Of a stretch of DNA of 64,000 nt, positions 44,185 through 56,619 are shown piece by piece. Positions within the stretch are counted from its first letter, which is position 1; each line of letters opens with the position of its first letter. The position numbers and the translations under genes are program-made. This stretch comes from Collimonas sp. OK307 (GTDB taxonomy: Bacteria > Pseudomonadota > Gammaproteobacteria > Burkholderiales > Burkholderiaceae_D): the NCBI RefSeq assembly GCF_900113705.1, contig NZ_FOQI01000002.1, positions 248,001 to 312,000 on the forward strand, in the 5' to 3' direction. Under the pieces are notes generated by a model. It did no database searches and had not been told where the DNA came from. It saw only the letters and a program-made list of their open reading frames with translations.

Positions 44185-44200
44185 TGTTTCACGTGAAACA
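44185..44200. promoter_or_regulatory. parS: parS site 2
   Basis: A second perfect TGTTTCACGTGAAACA, 60 bp from the first and 120 bp before mnmG. Two adjacent sites near the predicted origin form a chromosome partition centre with ParA and ParB encoded 3.5 kb away. Confidence 0.95.
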
Positions 44201-44319
44201 TCTGTTGTGTTGTGGTCGCCGTAGTCATCTGCACACTACACTAGGAGTGTAGGCGAAGGCTGCATGCTTTATAATCACGCCTCTGCTCACCGTTTTTCAT
44301 CGTCTCTAAGAGGCGCACT

Positions 44320-46245
44320 ATGCTTTTTCCTACAAATTTTGATGTAATCGTCGTCGGCGGCGGTCATGCCGGCACCGAAGCCGCGCTGGCGTCCGCTCGC
44401 ATGGGCCAAAAGACTCTATTGTTGACTCACAATATCGAGACCTTGGGTCAGATGTCGTGCAATCCTTCAATTGGTGGGATAGGCAAGGGCCACCTTGTAA
44501 AAGAGGTCGATGCCATGGGTGGCGCGATGGCTATCGCCACCGATGAAGCCGGTATCCAGTTTCGTATCCTGAATTCTTCAAAAGGTCCGGCAGTACGCGC
44601 AACCCGCGCGCAAGCCGACCGCATCTTGTACAAGCAAGCGATTCGCTCCCGCCTGGAAAACCAGGAAAACCTTTGGTTGTTCCAGCAAGCCGTGGATGAT
44701 CTGCTGGTAGAGGGTGATCGCGTGGTTGGCGCCGTGACGCAAGTTGGTATCCAGTTCCGTAGCAGGGCAGTGGTCTTGACCGCCGGTACTTTCCTGGATG
44801 GGAAGATCCACGTTGGCCTCAATAACTATTCGGCTGGCCGCGCCGGTGATCCACCGGCGATTTCCCTGTCGGCGCGCCTGAAAGAATTGAAGTTGCCGCA
44901 AGGACGCCTGAAGACAGGTACACCGCCACGCATTGACGGCCGTACCATTGATTTCTCGGTAATGCAGGAACAACCGGGCGATCTCGATCCGGTGCCGGTA
45001 TTTTCCGTAATGGGTAATACCGCAATGCACCCGGCGCAACTGCCATGCTGGATTACCCATACCAACCAGCAAACGCATGACATCATTCGTGCCGGCCTGG
45101 ATCGCAGCCCGATGTATACCGGCGTGATCGAGGGAGTAGGGCCGCGCTATTGCCCATCGATCGAGGACAAGATCCATCGCTTCGCGGGCAAGGATTCGCA
45201 CCAGATATTCCTGGAGCCGGAAGGCTTGACCACCAACGAGTTTTACCCCAATGGTATTTCGACAAGTTTGCCATTCGATGTGCAGCTGGCTCTGGTGCAT
45301 TCGATGCGCGGTTTGGAAAACGCGCACATCCTTCGCCCCGGCTACGCTATCGAATACGATTACTTCGATCCACGTGGTTTGAAGGCTTCGCTGGAAACCA
45401 AATTGATTCAAGGCCTGTACTTTGCGGGCCAGATCAATGGCACCACAGGTTATGAAGAGGCAGCTGCCCAAGGCATGCTTGCCGGCTTGAACGCCGCATT
45501 GCAAACACAGGAGCGCGACGCCTGGACTCCACGGCGCGACGAAGCTTACCTTGGCGTACTGGTTGACGATCTGATTACCCAGGGCGTGCAAGAGCCTTAC
45601 CGCATGTTCACCAGCCGCGCCGAGTATCGCCTCAGCCTGCGCGAAGATAACGCTGACTTGCGTCTGACCGAGATCGGCCGTCAGCTTGGTTGCGTCGGCG
45701 ATGCTCAATGGGCGCAGTTCGAGAAGAAGCGCGAAGCGGTAGCGCTGGAGATGGAACGCCTGCGATCGACCTGGGTGAATCCCCGCATCGTGGCCGAAGC
45801 AGAAGCCGAGCGTTTGCTTGGCAAGTCCATCGAGCGCGAATATTCCCTGGTCGATCTGTTGCGTCGGCCAAACGTTACTTATGATCAACTGATGACGCTC
45901 AAGGGTATCGATGGCCAGGATCTGGGTGGCCCGGGCGTTCAGGATGACACGGTCAAGGAACAGGTAGAGATCCAGGTTAAGTACGCCGGTTACATTGACC
46001 GCCAGGCGAAGGAAGTGGAACGCCATGAGCACAATGAAAACCTGAAGTTGCCTGCCGATCTGGATTACATGGATGTGCAAGCCTTGTCGATCGAGGTGCG
46101 CCAAAAGCTGAACCAGCACAAGCCGGAAACTTTCGGCCAGGCCTCACGGATTTCTGGCGTCACGCCGGCGGCATTGTCGCTGTTGCTGGTACATCTGAAA
46201 AAGGGTGGCATGAAGCGGCTGGATGCAGACGATCAAGCCGCCTGA
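44320..46245 (+). CDS. mnmG: tRNA uridine 5-carboxymethylaminomethyl modification enzyme MnmG
   Basis: A 641-residue FAD enzyme that, with MnmE, modifies the wobble uridine of several tRNAs. The FAD motif [19 protein letters not shown], the [23 protein letters not shown] block, [14 protein letters not shown] and the [10 protein letters not shown] region are all family marks. The order mnmG-rsmG-parA-parB-atp is the common near-origin arrangement. A TATAAT at 44270-44275 may be its -10, but no good -35 is seen. Confidence 0.97.
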   Translation: MLFPTNFDVIVVGGGHAGTEAALASARMGQKTLLLTHNIETLGQMSCNPSIGGIGKGHLVKEVDAMGGAMAIATDEAGIQFRILNSSKGPAVRATRAQADRILYKQAIRSRLENQENLWLFQQAVDDLLVEGDRVVGAVTQVGIQFRSRAVVLTAGTFLDGKIHVGLNNYSAGRAGDPPAISLSARLKELKLPQGRLKTGTPPRIDGRTIDFSVMQEQPGDLDPVPVFSVMGNTAMHPAQLPCWITHTNQQTHDIIRAGLDRSPMYTGVIEGVGPRYCPSIEDKIHRFAGKDSHQIFLEPEGLTTNEFYPNGISTSLPFDVQLALVHSMRGLENAHILRPGYAIEYDYFDPRGLKASLETKLIQGLYFAGQINGTTGYEEAAAQGMLAGLNAALQTQERDAWTPRRDEAYLGVLVDDLITQGVQEPYRMFTSRAEYRLSLREDNADLRLTEIGRQLGCVGDAQWAQFEKKREAVALEMERLRSTWVNPRIVAEAEAERLLGKSIEREYSLVDLLRRPNVTYDQLMTLKGIDGQDLGGPGVQDDTVKEQVEIQVKYAGYIDRQAKEVERHEHNENLKLPADLDYMDVQALSIEVRQKLNQHKPETFGQASRISGVTPAALSLLLVHLKKGGMKRLDADDQAA

Positions 46246-46318
46246 TTGCTTAATTACGTAAATGCTTAATAATCAACTACCATCAAGGTAATTGCCCGGA
46301 TATACAAGGAGTGGCACC

Positions 46319-46996
46319 ATGAGTTCAACGCAGACCGCGCCGGCGGCACAACAAGCGCTGGAAGCGAGCCTGCAGCAAGGTGCGCAAGCATTGGGAATCG
46401 AATTGGATGAGCAACAGCAGCAACAAATGCTGGCTTATCTGGCCTTGTTGGCGAAGTGGAACCGGACCTATAACCTGACTTCGATCCGCGAACCTGCGCA
46501 GATGATGACGCACCATTTGCTGGACTCCCTGGCGGTGGTGCCGGCCTTTGCAGCGGCAGAGCATGTGTTGGATGTCGGCTCAGGCGGCGGCCTGCCAGGA
46601 GTGATCCTGGCGATCTGGGCAGCCAAGGCCAAGCCGGCGATGCGGGTGTCGATGATCGATACGGTGCACAAGAAAACGGCATTCCTGACGCAGGTCAAAG
46701 CCGAGCTCGGCCTTGGCAACGTTACCGTTCATACCGCAAGAGTAGAGCAGTTGCAGGTAGCGCAAAAATTTGACGTGATCACTTCCAGGGCATTTGCCGA
46801 GCTGGCGGATTTTATTAACTGGTCGGCGCATTTGTTGACGGATAATGGCCAGTTCATCGCCCTCAAAGGCATACAGCCGGACGAAGAAATCGCCAGGCTG
46901 CCAGCCGGTTGGCAAGTGACGGAAGTGCGGCCATTGAAGGTGCCGGGACTGGATGCGGAACGCCATCTGATTTTTATCAAACGCAGTGCAGCGTAA
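46319..46996 (+). CDS. rsmG: 16S rRNA (guanine527-N7)-methyltransferase RsmG
   Basis: A 225-residue SAM-dependent enzyme. The SAM site VLDVGSGGGLPGVILAI and the preceding KWNRTYNLTSI..HHLLDSLAV and SRAFAELADF segments are typical. AAGGAG precedes the ATG at 46319. It follows mnmG by 73 bp in the classical gidA-gidB order. Confidence 0.96.
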   Translation: MSSTQTAPAAQQALEASLQQGAQALGIELDEQQQQQMLAYLALLAKWNRTYNLTSIREPAQMMTHHLLDSLAVVPAFAAAEHVLDVGSGGGLPGVILAIWAAKAKPAMRVSMIDTVHKKTAFLTQVKAELGLGNVTVHTARVEQLQVAQKFDVITSRAFAELADFINWSAHLLTDNGQFIALKGIQPDEEIARLPAGWQVTEVRPLKVPGLDAERHLIFIKRSAA

Positions 46997-47072
46997 GGGA
47001 AGCAGCAGCACCAAACAATAGTAAGGTAGCCTGTCCAATCTCAGCCCGATTCATCACAGGAGTAAATTCATC

Positions 47073-47714
47073 ATGAGCGCGTTGTTTCATACCCTCGGCA
47101 TTACCGACGTCTGGCAATTGATCGTTGCGACCATGGTGTTCCTGATGCTTCCGGGGGCTGGTACTTTCTGTATCCTTGGCAGCGCCGGCCGACACGGCGT
47201 GCGCGGCGGCTATGCCTCAGTGTTTGGCATCATGTCGGGCGACGCAGTACTGATGTTTTTGGCAGCGATAGGTGTAGCAGCCTTGCTGACCGCGAATCCA
47301 ATGGTGTTCAAGGGCGTGCAATATCTGGGCGCAGCTTATTTGGCCTACCTGGGTTGCAAATTGTTATTTGCCAAGAACAGCGACAACGACAACGCCAGTG
47401 CAGCTGTCGGCTTTGCCGGCGCCGGCAATTTTTCCCGCGGCTTCCTGGTGACCTTGATCAATCCCAAGGCAATTGTGTTTTACATGGCGTTTTTCCCGCT
47501 GTTCATTGATCCGGCGACGCAGCGCGGCAGCCTCACATTCCTGACCATGGCTGCAATCATCTCCAGTTGCGCACTGTTTTACGGTAGTCTGCTGGTACTG
47601 CTCGGGAACACTGCTGCCAAACGCCTGGGACACAATCGCCGTATTGCCGCATTCGCCTCCAAAGCCGCAGGAATTTTCCTGATCGGCTTTGGCATCAAAT
47701 TAACGACTAACTAA
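47073..47714 (+). CDS. LysE/RhtB family amino-acid exporter
   Basis: A 213-residue inner-membrane protein with about six helices. The opening PGAGTFCILGSAGRHGVRGGYASVFGIMSGD and the middle RGFLVTLINPKAIVFYMAFFPLFID are the LysE/RhtB signatures. It exports an amino acid or derivative not identified. It sits between rsmG and parA, probably co-transcribed. Confidence 0.9.
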   Translation: MSALFHTLGITDVWQLIVATMVFLMLPGAGTFCILGSAGRHGVRGGYASVFGIMSGDAVLMFLAAIGVAALLTANPMVFKGVQYLGAAYLAYLGCKLLFAKNSDNDNASAAVGFAGAGNFSRGFLVTLINPKAIVFYMAFFPLFIDPATQRGSLTFLTMAAIISSCALFYGSLLVLLGNTAAKRLGHNRRIAAFASKAAGIFLIGFGIKLTTN

Positions 47715-47736
47715 ATTACGACCTTCATACCAATAC

Positions 47737-48507
47737 ATGGCAAAAATATTTTGTGTCGCCAATCAAAAGGGCGGGGTCGGTAAAACCACCACTGCCGTCA
47801 ATCTGGCCGCTGGCCTGGCGCAACTGAAGCAACGCGTCTTGCTGGCCGATCTCGATCCACAGGGTAATGCCACCATGGGCGCGGGGATCAACAAAGGCAC
47901 GCTGACGGCGTCGATCTATGAAGTGCTATTGGGGATGTCGGATATCAAAGCAGTCCGCAAAACGTCAGAGACCGGCGGTTTTGATGTGCTGCCGGCAAAT
48001 CGTGAACTGGCCGGTGCCGAAGTGGAAATGGTCGAACTGGAAAATCGCGAGAAGCGTTTGAAAGATGCTTTCACCAGCGTTGCAGACGAATACGATTTTA
48101 TCCTGATCGACTGTCCGCCGGCGCTATCGATGCTGACGCTGAACGGATTGTGCGCAGCGAACGGGGTAATCATCCCGATGCAGTGTGAGTACTATGCGCT
48201 GGAAGGTTTGTCGGACCTGGTCAACACCATCAAGAAGGTGCACGCCAATCTGAATCCCGACCTCAAGATCATCGGCCTGCTGCGTGTCATGTTCGATCCA
48301 CGCATGACTTTATCGCAACAGGTTTCGGAGGAATTGGAAAAGCACTTTGGCGACAAGGTGTTCAAGACGGTCATCCCGCGCAATGTGCGTCTGGCGGAAG
48401 CACCTTCATATGGCATGCCGGGAGTCACTTTTGACGCCGCTTCCAAGGGGGCGCAGGCTTATATCGCCTTTGGCGCCGAGATGGTAGAGCGTATCAAGAC
48501 TATGTAA
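47737..48507 (+). CDS. parA: Chromosome partitioning ATPase ParA (Soj)
   Basis: A 256-residue deviant-Walker ATPase. KGGVGKTTTAVNLAAGL near residues 11-27 carries the signature Lys, then DLDPQGNATMG and ILIDCPPALSMLTLN follow. It has no N-terminal DNA-binding domain, which fits the chromosomal (type Ia-chromosomal, Soj) rather than the plasmid P1 form. It acts with ParB on the parS sites upstream of mnmG. Confidence 0.96.
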   Translation: MAKIFCVANQKGGVGKTTTAVNLAAGLAQLKQRVLLADLDPQGNATMGAGINKGTLTASIYEVLLGMSDIKAVRKTSETGGFDVLPANRELAGAEVEMVELENREKRLKDAFTSVADEYDFILIDCPPALSMLTLNGLCAANGVIIPMQCEYYALEGLSDLVNTIKKVHANLNPDLKIIGLLRVMFDPRMTLSQQVSEELEKHFGDKVFKTVIPRNVRLAEAPSYGMPGVTFDAASKGAQAYIAFGAEMVERIKTM

Positions 48508-48595
48508 TACATAAGTTGTACACCGGCTATACACCGCCTATGCACAGACTTATACGCAACTCATCAACAGCTTATCAATACGGTTGCAAACAGGG

Positions 48596-48616
48596 TTATC
48601 AACAGAGTTATCCACA
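48596..48616. promoter_or_regulatory. DnaA-box pair between parA and parB
   Basis: TTATCAACA (48596-48604, one mismatch) and TTATCCACA (48608-48616, perfect) lie in a 148-bp gap with further near matches (CTTATCAATA at about 48571 and CTTATACGCA at about 48550). They may let DnaA control parB or titrate DnaA near the origin. Confidence 0.6.
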
Positions 48617-48655
48617 GCCTGTTGCAATGTAATCAGTCATTTACGGTAGGAAAAG

Positions 48656-49552
48656 ATGGTCACGAAAAAATCAAAAGGACTGGGCCGCGGCCTGGAAGCT
48701 TTACTGGGCGGCTCCACCGATATCACGGAAGCTGTGCCGACTATTGCCGGCGCGCCATCGGTATTGGCAGTCACCGTCATGCAAGCCGGTAAATACCAGC
48801 CGCGTACGCGCATGGACGAGGGCGCCTTGGCCGAGCTGGCAGCGTCGATCAAGGAGCAGGGCTTGCTGCAGCCGATCCTGGTGCGGCCGATCGCCTTGCA
48901 CAATGGTTCCCAGCATTATGAAATCATCGCCGGTGAGCGGCGCTTCCGTGCGGCGCAGCTGGCTGGCCTGATCGAGGTGCCGGTGCTGGTCAAGGATGTC
49001 GACGACCAGACCACCGCGGCGATGGCGCTGATCGAGAACATGCAGCGCGAAGACCTGAATCCGCTGGAAGAAGCGCAGGGTATTCATCGCCTGATCACCG
49101 ATTTCAGTTTTACCCATGAGCAGGCAGCGGTATCGGTAGGGCGTTCGCGCAGTGCAGTCTCGAATCTGTTGCGCTTGCTGAACCTGGCCAGGCCGGTGCA
49201 AACCATGCTGATGGCGGGCGATATAGATATGGGCCATGCGCGGGCGCTGCTGGCGGTGGATGCTGCAACCCAGATCACGCTGGCCAACCAGGTGGTGGCC
49301 AAGCGGATGTCGGTGCGCGATACCGAAAAACTCGTGGTGCGCACCACCACCGAGGCCGATTCAGCTAGCCGGCCAGCCAAAACCAAGGAAAAGTCGCGCG
49401 ATATCGCCCGGCTGGAAGAAGAGTTGTCTGATTTGCTGGCGACCCAGGTAACAATCAAGACTGCAGCCAAGAATCGCGGTCAGCTGATTATCGATTTCTC
49501 GGATCTGGATACGCTGGATGGTCTGATTGCGCGTCTCAAAGGCGCAGAGTAG
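48656..49552 (+). CDS. parB: Chromosome partitioning protein ParB (Spo0J)
   Basis: A 298-residue CTPase clamp that loads at parS. The CTP-binding part has QPILVRPI and GERRFRAAQLAG, followed by the helix-turn-helix (FTHEQAAVSVGRSRSAVSNLLRLL) and a C-terminal dimerisation segment. The N-terminus KKSKGLGRGLEALLGG is the ParA-stimulating peptide. Its targets are the two parS sites at 44.1-44.2 kb. Confidence 0.96.
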   Translation: MVTKKSKGLGRGLEALLGGSTDITEAVPTIAGAPSVLAVTVMQAGKYQPRTRMDEGALAELAASIKEQGLLQPILVRPIALHNGSQHYEIIAGERRFRAAQLAGLIEVPVLVKDVDDQTTAAMALIENMQREDLNPLEEAQGIHRLITDFSFTHEQAAVSVGRSRSAVSNLLRLLNLARPVQTMLMAGDIDMGHARALLAVDAATQITLANQVVAKRMSVRDTEKLVVRTTTEADSASRPAKTKEKSRDIARLEEELSDLLATQVTIKTAAKNRGQLIIDFSDLDTLDGLIARLKGAE

Positions 49553-49705
49553 AAAAAACGCAAAACGGAAAAAATAGGGCGGTCTCACAATATTGGTGCA
49601 TCGATCACAATCAAATTGACTACCGATCCGATTGCATGACGCGCAAGGCGGACCTTTTTAAGCAAGTCCAGGTGTTGCATAAGCTTATGATTCGGCAGCA
49701 AAAGT

Positions 49706-49735
49706 TTGACGAAAGCCGCGGCCAGCCTTTATAAT
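49706..49735 (+). promoter_or_regulatory. Sigma-70 promoter of the ATP synthase operon
   Basis: TTGACG (49706-49711), 18-bp spacer, TATAAT (49730-49735): a near-consensus promoter in the 251-bp gap before atpI, with nothing else in its path. Confidence 0.82.
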
Positions 49736-49803
49736 CCTCGGGCTTCTAAAACAGCCGTAGACTAGAATGAGCTGGGGGAATTAGCTGCGCTGCATCGACT
49801 AAG

Positions 49804-50199
49804 TTGCAGTCGCGTTCTGTTCGGCGAATAGCTTTCGCACAATATTGGGTCAGTATGCTGCGCATCGTGCTTATGCAATTCATTACTACGGTCGTGCTGG
49901 CAGCTGTGGCAGGTTTACTGGCCGGCGTATCCGGATTCTGTTCCGCGCTTTTAGGTGGTGTGTGCTGCGCGGTTCCTAACGGATTGTTTGCTCTCCGTCT
50001 TTACATCAGCGCGCGCAAACCAGGCGGCGCCAACCCGATGTCTTTTTTCATCGGCGAGTTTGTCAAAATTGCTACAACGATTGCGCTGGTTGGCGCGGTC
50101 GTATGGTTGTATCACGATTTGAATTGGCCGGCATTTATCGTCAGCTTCATTGTGGTACTCAAAAGTTACATAATTTTACTTTTTAGACATCGATCATGA
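49804..50199 (+). CDS. atpI: ATP synthase subunit I (AtpI)
   Basis: A small membrane protein of up to 131 residues at the head of the atp operon. Four hydrophobic segments and the motif [31 protein letters not shown] are those of AtpI, which helps c-ring assembly. The start is uncertain: a TTG at 49804 or the ATG at 49855 (MLRIVLMQF); neither has a good ribosome site. It overlaps atpB by the sequence ATGA. Confidence 0.82.
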   Translation: MQSRSVRRIAFAQYWVSMLRIVLMQFITTVVLAAVAGLLAGVSGFCSALLGGVCCAVPNGLFALRLYISARKPGGANPMSFFIGEFVKIATTIALVGAVVWLYHDLNWPAFIVSFIVVLKSYIILLFRHRS

Positions 50200-51020
50200 C
50201 TGTAGCTCCAAGCGAAGCACTAACCCCCTCAGAATATATTGTCCATCACCTCGGACATTTTTCCACTGGCCATCAATCCAAGATAGTCGATTTTTCGATT
50301 ATCAATCTCGACACGATCTTCTGGTCGGTATTTGCCGGCATAGTCGGTTGCCTGCTGATGTATCTCGCCGCGCGTAAAGCGACTGCGGGCGTACCAGGGC
50401 GTTTCCAGGCTTTCGTCGAAATGGTTGTCGAGATGGTCGACGATCAAGCCAAGGGCATCGTCCACGGCGATCGCAGCTTTATCGCACCGTTGGCGCTGAC
50501 AGTATTCATCTGGGTCGCCCTGATGAACTCGCTCGATTTCCTGCCGGTCGACATGTTCTCCAGCCTGTTCAAACTGGTTGGCCTGGACGGCATCATTTCC
50601 CATCATCGCGTAGTACCTACCGCCGACCTGAACGGCACCATGGGCATCGCCCTGGGCGTACTGGTGCTGATGCTGTACTACAGCTTCAAGATCAAGGGCA
50701 TCGGCGGCTTCCTGCACGAACTGGTCGCCGCGCCTTTCGGTATCTGGCTTGCTCCAGCCAACCTCTTGCTGAACATCATTGAATTTGCTGCAAAAACCGT
50801 GTCGCTGGCGATGCGACTTTTCGGCAACATGTATGCCGGTGAGTTGTTGTTCCTGTTGATCGCGCTGCTCGGTTCGACTGCGACTGCGTTCGGTTTCGTC
50901 GGCCATGTCATTGCCGGTTCCATCTGGGCGATTTTCCATATCCTGATCGTGTTGTTGCAAGCGTTTATTTTCATGATGCTGACTCTGGTGTACATCGGCC
51001 AGGCACATGAGGCTCACTAA
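50196..51020 (+). CDS. atpB: F1Fo ATP synthase subunit a
   Basis: A 274-residue membrane subunit forming the proton half-channels. The essential Arg lies in the [19 protein letters not shown] helix, and the last helix [18 protein letters not shown] is typical. It overlaps atpI by four bases, which indicates coupling. Confidence 0.97.
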   Translation: MTVAPSEALTPSEYIVHHLGHFSTGHQSKIVDFSIINLDTIFWSVFAGIVGCLLMYLAARKATAGVPGRFQAFVEMVVEMVDDQAKGIVHGDRSFIAPLALTVFIWVALMNSLDFLPVDMFSSLFKLVGLDGIISHHRVVPTADLNGTMGIALGVLVLMLYYSFKIKGIGGFLHELVAAPFGIWLAPANLLLNIIEFAAKTVSLAMRLFGNMYAGELLFLLIALLGSTATAFGFVGHVIAGSIWAIFHILIVLLQAFIFMMLTLVYIGQAHEAH

Positions 51021-51101
51021 AGAGCGCCGGTTTTTGAATGTGTAGTTCTTGTTTTGAATCTGTTTTCTGTACTGATTTTCTGTATTAACTTTTTGTATTA
51101 A

Positions 51102-51380
<279 letters not shown>

Positions 51381-51447
51381 TTTAATCGAGCGTAACCGAA
51401 TCGGCTGAAAGCATTTCAGCCCACGTTATTCTGAGAAGGAAATTACT

Positions 51448-51918
51448 GTGAACTTAAATGCAACATTGTTTGCGCAGTTCCTGGTCTTCTTTATCCTCGC
51501 CGGCTTCACGATGAAATTCATCTGGCCGCCGCTGATAAAAGCGCTCGATGAGCGCGCCAAGAAGATCGCGGACGGCCTGGCAGCCGCTGATCGCGGCAAG
51601 GCAGATCTGGCAGCCGCTGAAAAGCGTGCCTCGGCAGAACTGGCAACCGCGCGCGACGAAGGTCAAAAGCGTATTGGCGAAGCTGAAAAGCGCGGCCAGC
51701 TGATCGTTGACGAAGCCAAGAAAACGGCTTCCGAAGAAGCTGCCCGTATCATCGCTAACGCTAAGGCCGAAGCGGAGCAGCAAATGACTAAAGCACGTGA
51801 AGCTCTGCGCGGTGAAGTTGCGACCCTTGCGGTCAAAGGCGCCGAACAGATCCTCAAGCGCGAAGTCAATGCCGCGGCACATGCCGATTTGCTGAACCAA
51901 CTGAAAACAGAGCTGTAA
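51448..51918 (+). CDS. atpF: F1Fo ATP synthase subunit b
   Basis: A 156-residue peripheral-stalk subunit: one N-terminal membrane helix ([20 protein letters not shown]) and a long charged coiled coil. It begins with GTG at 51448 after AGAAGGAAA. Confidence 0.96.
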   Translation: MNLNATLFAQFLVFFILAGFTMKFIWPPLIKALDERAKKIADGLAAADRGKADLAAAEKRASAELATARDEGQKRIGEAEKRGQLIVDEAKKTASEEAARIIANAKAEAEQQMTKAREALRGEVATLAVKGAEQILKREVNAAAHADLLNQLKTEL

Positions 51919-51920
51919 TC

Positions 51921-52460
51921 ATGGCTGAACTTGCAACGATTGCTCGTCCTTATGCAGAAGCACTGTTCCGTGTGGCCAAGTCGCAAGACCTGGCTGCGTG
52001 GGCGAATCTGGTTGTCGAGATGGGCCAGGTAGCGGCCAATTCCGATGTCAAGGCGCTGGCGCACAATCCTGCCCTTACGCATCAGCAAATCGCCGATACG
52101 TTCCTGGCGCTGTTGAAATCGCCGCAAGCAGCCACCGCCGAAGTGAAAAACTTCGTCGCGACGCTGGTTGAAAACGGTCGTTTGATCGCGCTGCCGGAAA
52201 TCGCCGAGCAATTTCAAGTGCTGAAGAACGCACAAGAAGGCGCTGCGGATATCGAGATCACCAGCGCTTTTGAAATGACCGAAGCGCAAGTAAAAGATTT
52301 GACCGCCACGCTGGAAAAGAAATTCGGCCGCAAGCTGAACCCATCGGTAACTGTGGATAACTCGCTGATCGGCGGCGTACGCGTAGTAGTCGGCGATGAA
52401 GTGCTCGACACATCGGTGCGCGCCAAGCTGCAAGAACTGCATGCTGCCCTGGCTGCGTGA
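51921..52460 (+). CDS. atpH: F1Fo ATP synthase subunit delta
   Basis: A 179-residue subunit linking F1 to the peripheral stalk. The opening [16 protein letters not shown] and the end [29 protein letters not shown] are typical. It starts two bases after the atpF stop. Confidence 0.96.
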   Translation: MAELATIARPYAEALFRVAKSQDLAAWANLVVEMGQVAANSDVKALAHNPALTHQQIADTFLALLKSPQAATAEVKNFVATLVENGRLIALPEIAEQFQVLKNAQEGAADIEITSAFEMTEAQVKDLTATLEKKFGRKLNPSVTVDNSLIGGVRVVVGDEVLDTSVRAKLQELHAALAA

Positions 52461-52526
52461 TTATCGATTGGCTTTGACCTTTGCTTATCTGCGTAACCGA
52501 GCAACGAGAAAATTTTAGGAGTTAAT

Positions 52527-54068
52527 ATGCAACTCAACGCGTCTGAAATCAGCGAACTGATCAAGAGCCGGATTCAAGGCCTTGGCGATACCGCTGAAAT
52601 TCGCAATCAAGGCACGGTTATTTCCGTGTCCGACGGTATCTGCCGTATCCATGGTCTGTCTGACGTGATGCAAGGTGAGATGCTGGAATTCCCAGGTAAC
52701 ACATTCGGCCTGGCGCTGAATCTCGAGCGCGACTCTGTCGGCGCCGTTATTCTGGGTGACTTCGAACACATTTCCGAAGGCGATACAGTTAAATGTACCG
52801 GCCGTATTCTGGAAGTGCCTATCGGTCCGGAACTGCGCGGCCGTGTAGTGAACGCGCTGGGCCAGCCGATCGACGGCAAGGGTCCGGTCAACGCCAAGTT
52901 GACAGCCCCGATTGAAAAGATCGCGCCGGGCGTTATTGCCCGTCAATCCGTTTCGCAGCCAATGCAAACCGGTATCAAGTCGATCGACTCGATGGTACCT
53001 ATCGGCCGCGGCCAGCGCGAACTGATCATCGGCGACCGCCAGACCGGTAAGACCGCTGTTGCGATCGATGCGATCATCAATCAAAAGGGCCAGGACGTGA
53101 CATGTATCTATGTCGCTATCGGTCAAAAAGCATCGTCGATCAAGAACATCGTGCGTTCGCTGGAAACACACGGCGCCATGGAATACACCATCGTGGTTGC
53201 AGCATCGGCTTCCGAGTCGGCTGCGATGCAATACCTGTCGGCTTACTCCGGCTGCGCAATGGGCGAATATTTCCGTGATCGCGGTGAAGACGCACTGATC
53301 GTGTATGACGATCTGTCCAAGCAAGCTGTTGCATACCGTCAGGTATCGCTGCTGTTGCGCCGTCCACCAGGCCGTGAAGCTTACCCTGGCGACGTGTTCT
53401 ACCTCCACAGCCGTTTGCTGGAACGCGCAGCACGTGTGAACGAAAAATACGTTGAAGATTTCACCAAGGGTGAAGTCAAGGGCAAGACTGGTTCGCTGAC
53501 TGCTTTGCCGATCATCGAAACCCAGGCTGGCGACGTTTCCGCTTTCGTTCCGACCAACGTGATTTCGATTACCGACGGTCAGATCTTCCTGGAAACATCG
53601 TTGTTCAATGCCGGTATCCGTCCTGCGATCAACGCTGGTATTTCGGTATCGCGCGTTGGTGGCGCTGCTCAGACCAAGGTTATCAAGAACTTGTCCGGCG
53701 GTATCCGTACCGACTTGGCGCAGTATCGTGAACTGGCTGCGTTTGCGCAGTTTGCTTCCGACCTCGACGAAGCGACCCGCAAGCAGTTGGATCGCGGTGC
53801 ACGCGTGACCGAGCTGTTGAAGCAAGCGCAATACTCGCCGTTGTCGATCTCGCTGATGGCTGTGACTTTGTTCGCGGTCAACAAGGGCTTCCTGGACAGC
53901 ATCGACGTCAAGCAAGTACTGCCATTCGAAAGCGGTCTGCATAACTACATGAAGACCAGCCACGCGCCTTTGCTGCAAAAGATCGAAGAAACCAAGCAAC
54001 TCGACAAAGATGGTGAAGCTGCATTGTCTACCGCCGTTGCTGATTTCAAAAAATCGTTCGTGGCTTAA
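52527..54068 (+). CDS. atpA: F1Fo ATP synthase subunit alpha
   Basis: A 513-residue regulatory F1 subunit with P-loop GDRQTGKTA near residue 169 and the [12 protein letters not shown] and [17 protein letters not shown] blocks. A long frame on the opposite strand is only a shadow. Confidence 0.98.
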   Translation: MQLNASEISELIKSRIQGLGDTAEIRNQGTVISVSDGICRIHGLSDVMQGEMLEFPGNTFGLALNLERDSVGAVILGDFEHISEGDTVKCTGRILEVPIGPELRGRVVNALGQPIDGKGPVNAKLTAPIEKIAPGVIARQSVSQPMQTGIKSIDSMVPIGRGQRELIIGDRQTGKTAVAIDAIINQKGQDVTCIYVAIGQKASSIKNIVRSLETHGAMEYTIVVAASASESAAMQYLSAYSGCAMGEYFRDRGEDALIVYDDLSKQAVAYRQVSLLLRRPPGREAYPGDVFYLHSRLLERAARVNEKYVEDFTKGEVKGKTGSLTALPIIETQAGDVSAFVPTNVISITDGQIFLETSLFNAGIRPAINAGISVSRVGGAAQTKVIKNLSGGIRTDLAQYRELAAFAQFASDLDEATRKQLDRGARVTELLKQAQYSPLSISLMAVTLFAVNKGFLDSIDVKQVLPFESGLHNYMKTSHAPLLQKIEETKQLDKDGEAALSTAVADFKKSFVA

Positions 54069-54085
54069 TTTAACTGGAGCACGGA

Positions 54086-54958
54086 ATGGCTACAGGTAAA
54101 GAGATACGCAGCAAGATCAAGAGCGTAGAAAATACGAAGAAGATCACCAAGGCGATGGAAATGGTCGCCGCATCCAAAATGCGCAAGGCGCAGGACCGGA
54201 TGCGTGCGGCACGTCCCTACAGTGACAAGATTCGTAATATCGCTTCTAACTTGTCGCAAGCCAATCCAGAGTACACGCACCCGTTCATGGTGAAGCAGGA
54301 CAACTCCAAGAACGTTGGTTTCATCGTTGTAACGACCGACAAAGGTCTGTGCGGCGGCATGAACACCAACTCCTTGCGTTTGCTGACCGCGAAACTGCGT
54401 GAGCTGGAAGGACAAGGCAATAAGGTTCAGGCAGTAGCGATCGGCAACAAGGGTCTGGGTTTTCTGCACCGGATCGGCGCCAAGGTCGTTGCGCATGCCG
54501 TGCAACTGGGCGATACGCCGCATCTGGACAAGCTGATCGGACCAGTCAAAGTACTGCTCGACGCTTATCAGGAAGGTCGCCTGGACGCGGTTTATCTGGT
54601 GTACACCAAGTTCATCAACACGATGAAGCAAGAGCCGATGCTGCAGCAGTTGCTGCCGCTGTCGAGCGATCGTCTTGAGGCTGATAAAGAAGGTTCGCAT
54701 TCCTGGGACTACATTTACGAGCCGGATGTGCAAAGCGTCATCGATGAATTGCTGGTGCGTTACGTGGAAGCGCTGATTTATCAGGCTGTCGCTGAAAACA
54801 TGGCGTCCGAGCAATCGGCGCGGATGGTAGCGATGAAGTCGGCTAGCGACAACGCGGGTAACGTGATTGGCGAACTGAAACTGGTATACAACAAGACGCG
54901 TCAAGCTGCGATCACGAAGGAATTGTCTGAGATCGTTGCGGGTGCAGCTGCGGTTTAA
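54086..54958 (+). CDS. atpG: F1Fo ATP synthase subunit gamma
   Basis: A 290-residue central-stalk rotor. Starts with [33 protein letters not shown] and ends with [21 protein letters not shown], the conserved coiled-coil ends. Confidence 0.97.
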   Translation: MATGKEIRSKIKSVENTKKITKAMEMVAASKMRKAQDRMRAARPYSDKIRNIASNLSQANPEYTHPFMVKQDNSKNVGFIVVTTDKGLCGGMNTNSLRLLTAKLRELEGQGNKVQAVAIGNKGLGFLHRIGAKVVAHAVQLGDTPHLDKLIGPVKVLLDAYQEGRLDAVYLVYTKFINTMKQEPMLQQLLPLSSDRLEADKEGSHSWDYIYEPDVQSVIDELLVRYVEALIYQAVAENMASEQSARMVAMKSASDNAGNVIGELKLVYNKTRQAAITKELSEIVAGAAAV

Positions 54959-55068
54959 AGGCTATTGCGGGAAAGAGTTTAAGAGGCGCCGAAGGGCGAT
55001 GAATTACTCTGTCCCCAACTGACTAAAACAGAATTGTCTAGCGCGCACCGCGCTTAACAGAAGTCTAA

Positions 55069-56493
<1,425 letters not shown>

Positions 56494-56524
56494 TTGACAA
56501 GCGCTGCAGCTGAGCGTGGTGGCG

Positions 56525-56553
56525 AGTAACTGGCAGCGCAGCTGCTGGTTACT
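56525..56553 (+). other. RNA hairpin between atpD and atpC
   Basis: AGTAACTGGCAGC pairs with GCTGCTGGTTACT (two G-U pairs) around GCA: a 13-bp stem in the 126-bp gap. There is no T-run, so it is likely a stability or processing element rather than a terminator. Confidence 0.5.
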
Positions 56554-56619
56554 ATTCCGCTCAACGGTAGGCGATGGTGCTTCTCGGTAGTTGATTTAAT
56601 GGACAACAAAGGGTTTAAG

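Noticed and set aside
44578-46119. 513-codon open frame on the minus strand opposite mnmG
   Set aside because: Full overlap with mnmG in the opposite frame; the composition is that of a reverse reading of biased codons.
47737-49552. parA/parB as a sign of a plasmid or chromid
   Set aside because: They stand in the usual chromosomal order with mnmG, rsmG and the atp operon, with chromosomal-type parS; ParA has no plasmid-type N-terminal domain.
52515-53999. 494-codon open frame on the minus strand opposite atpA
   Set aside because: Same reason: a long antisense shadow of a conserved gene, with no start signal.
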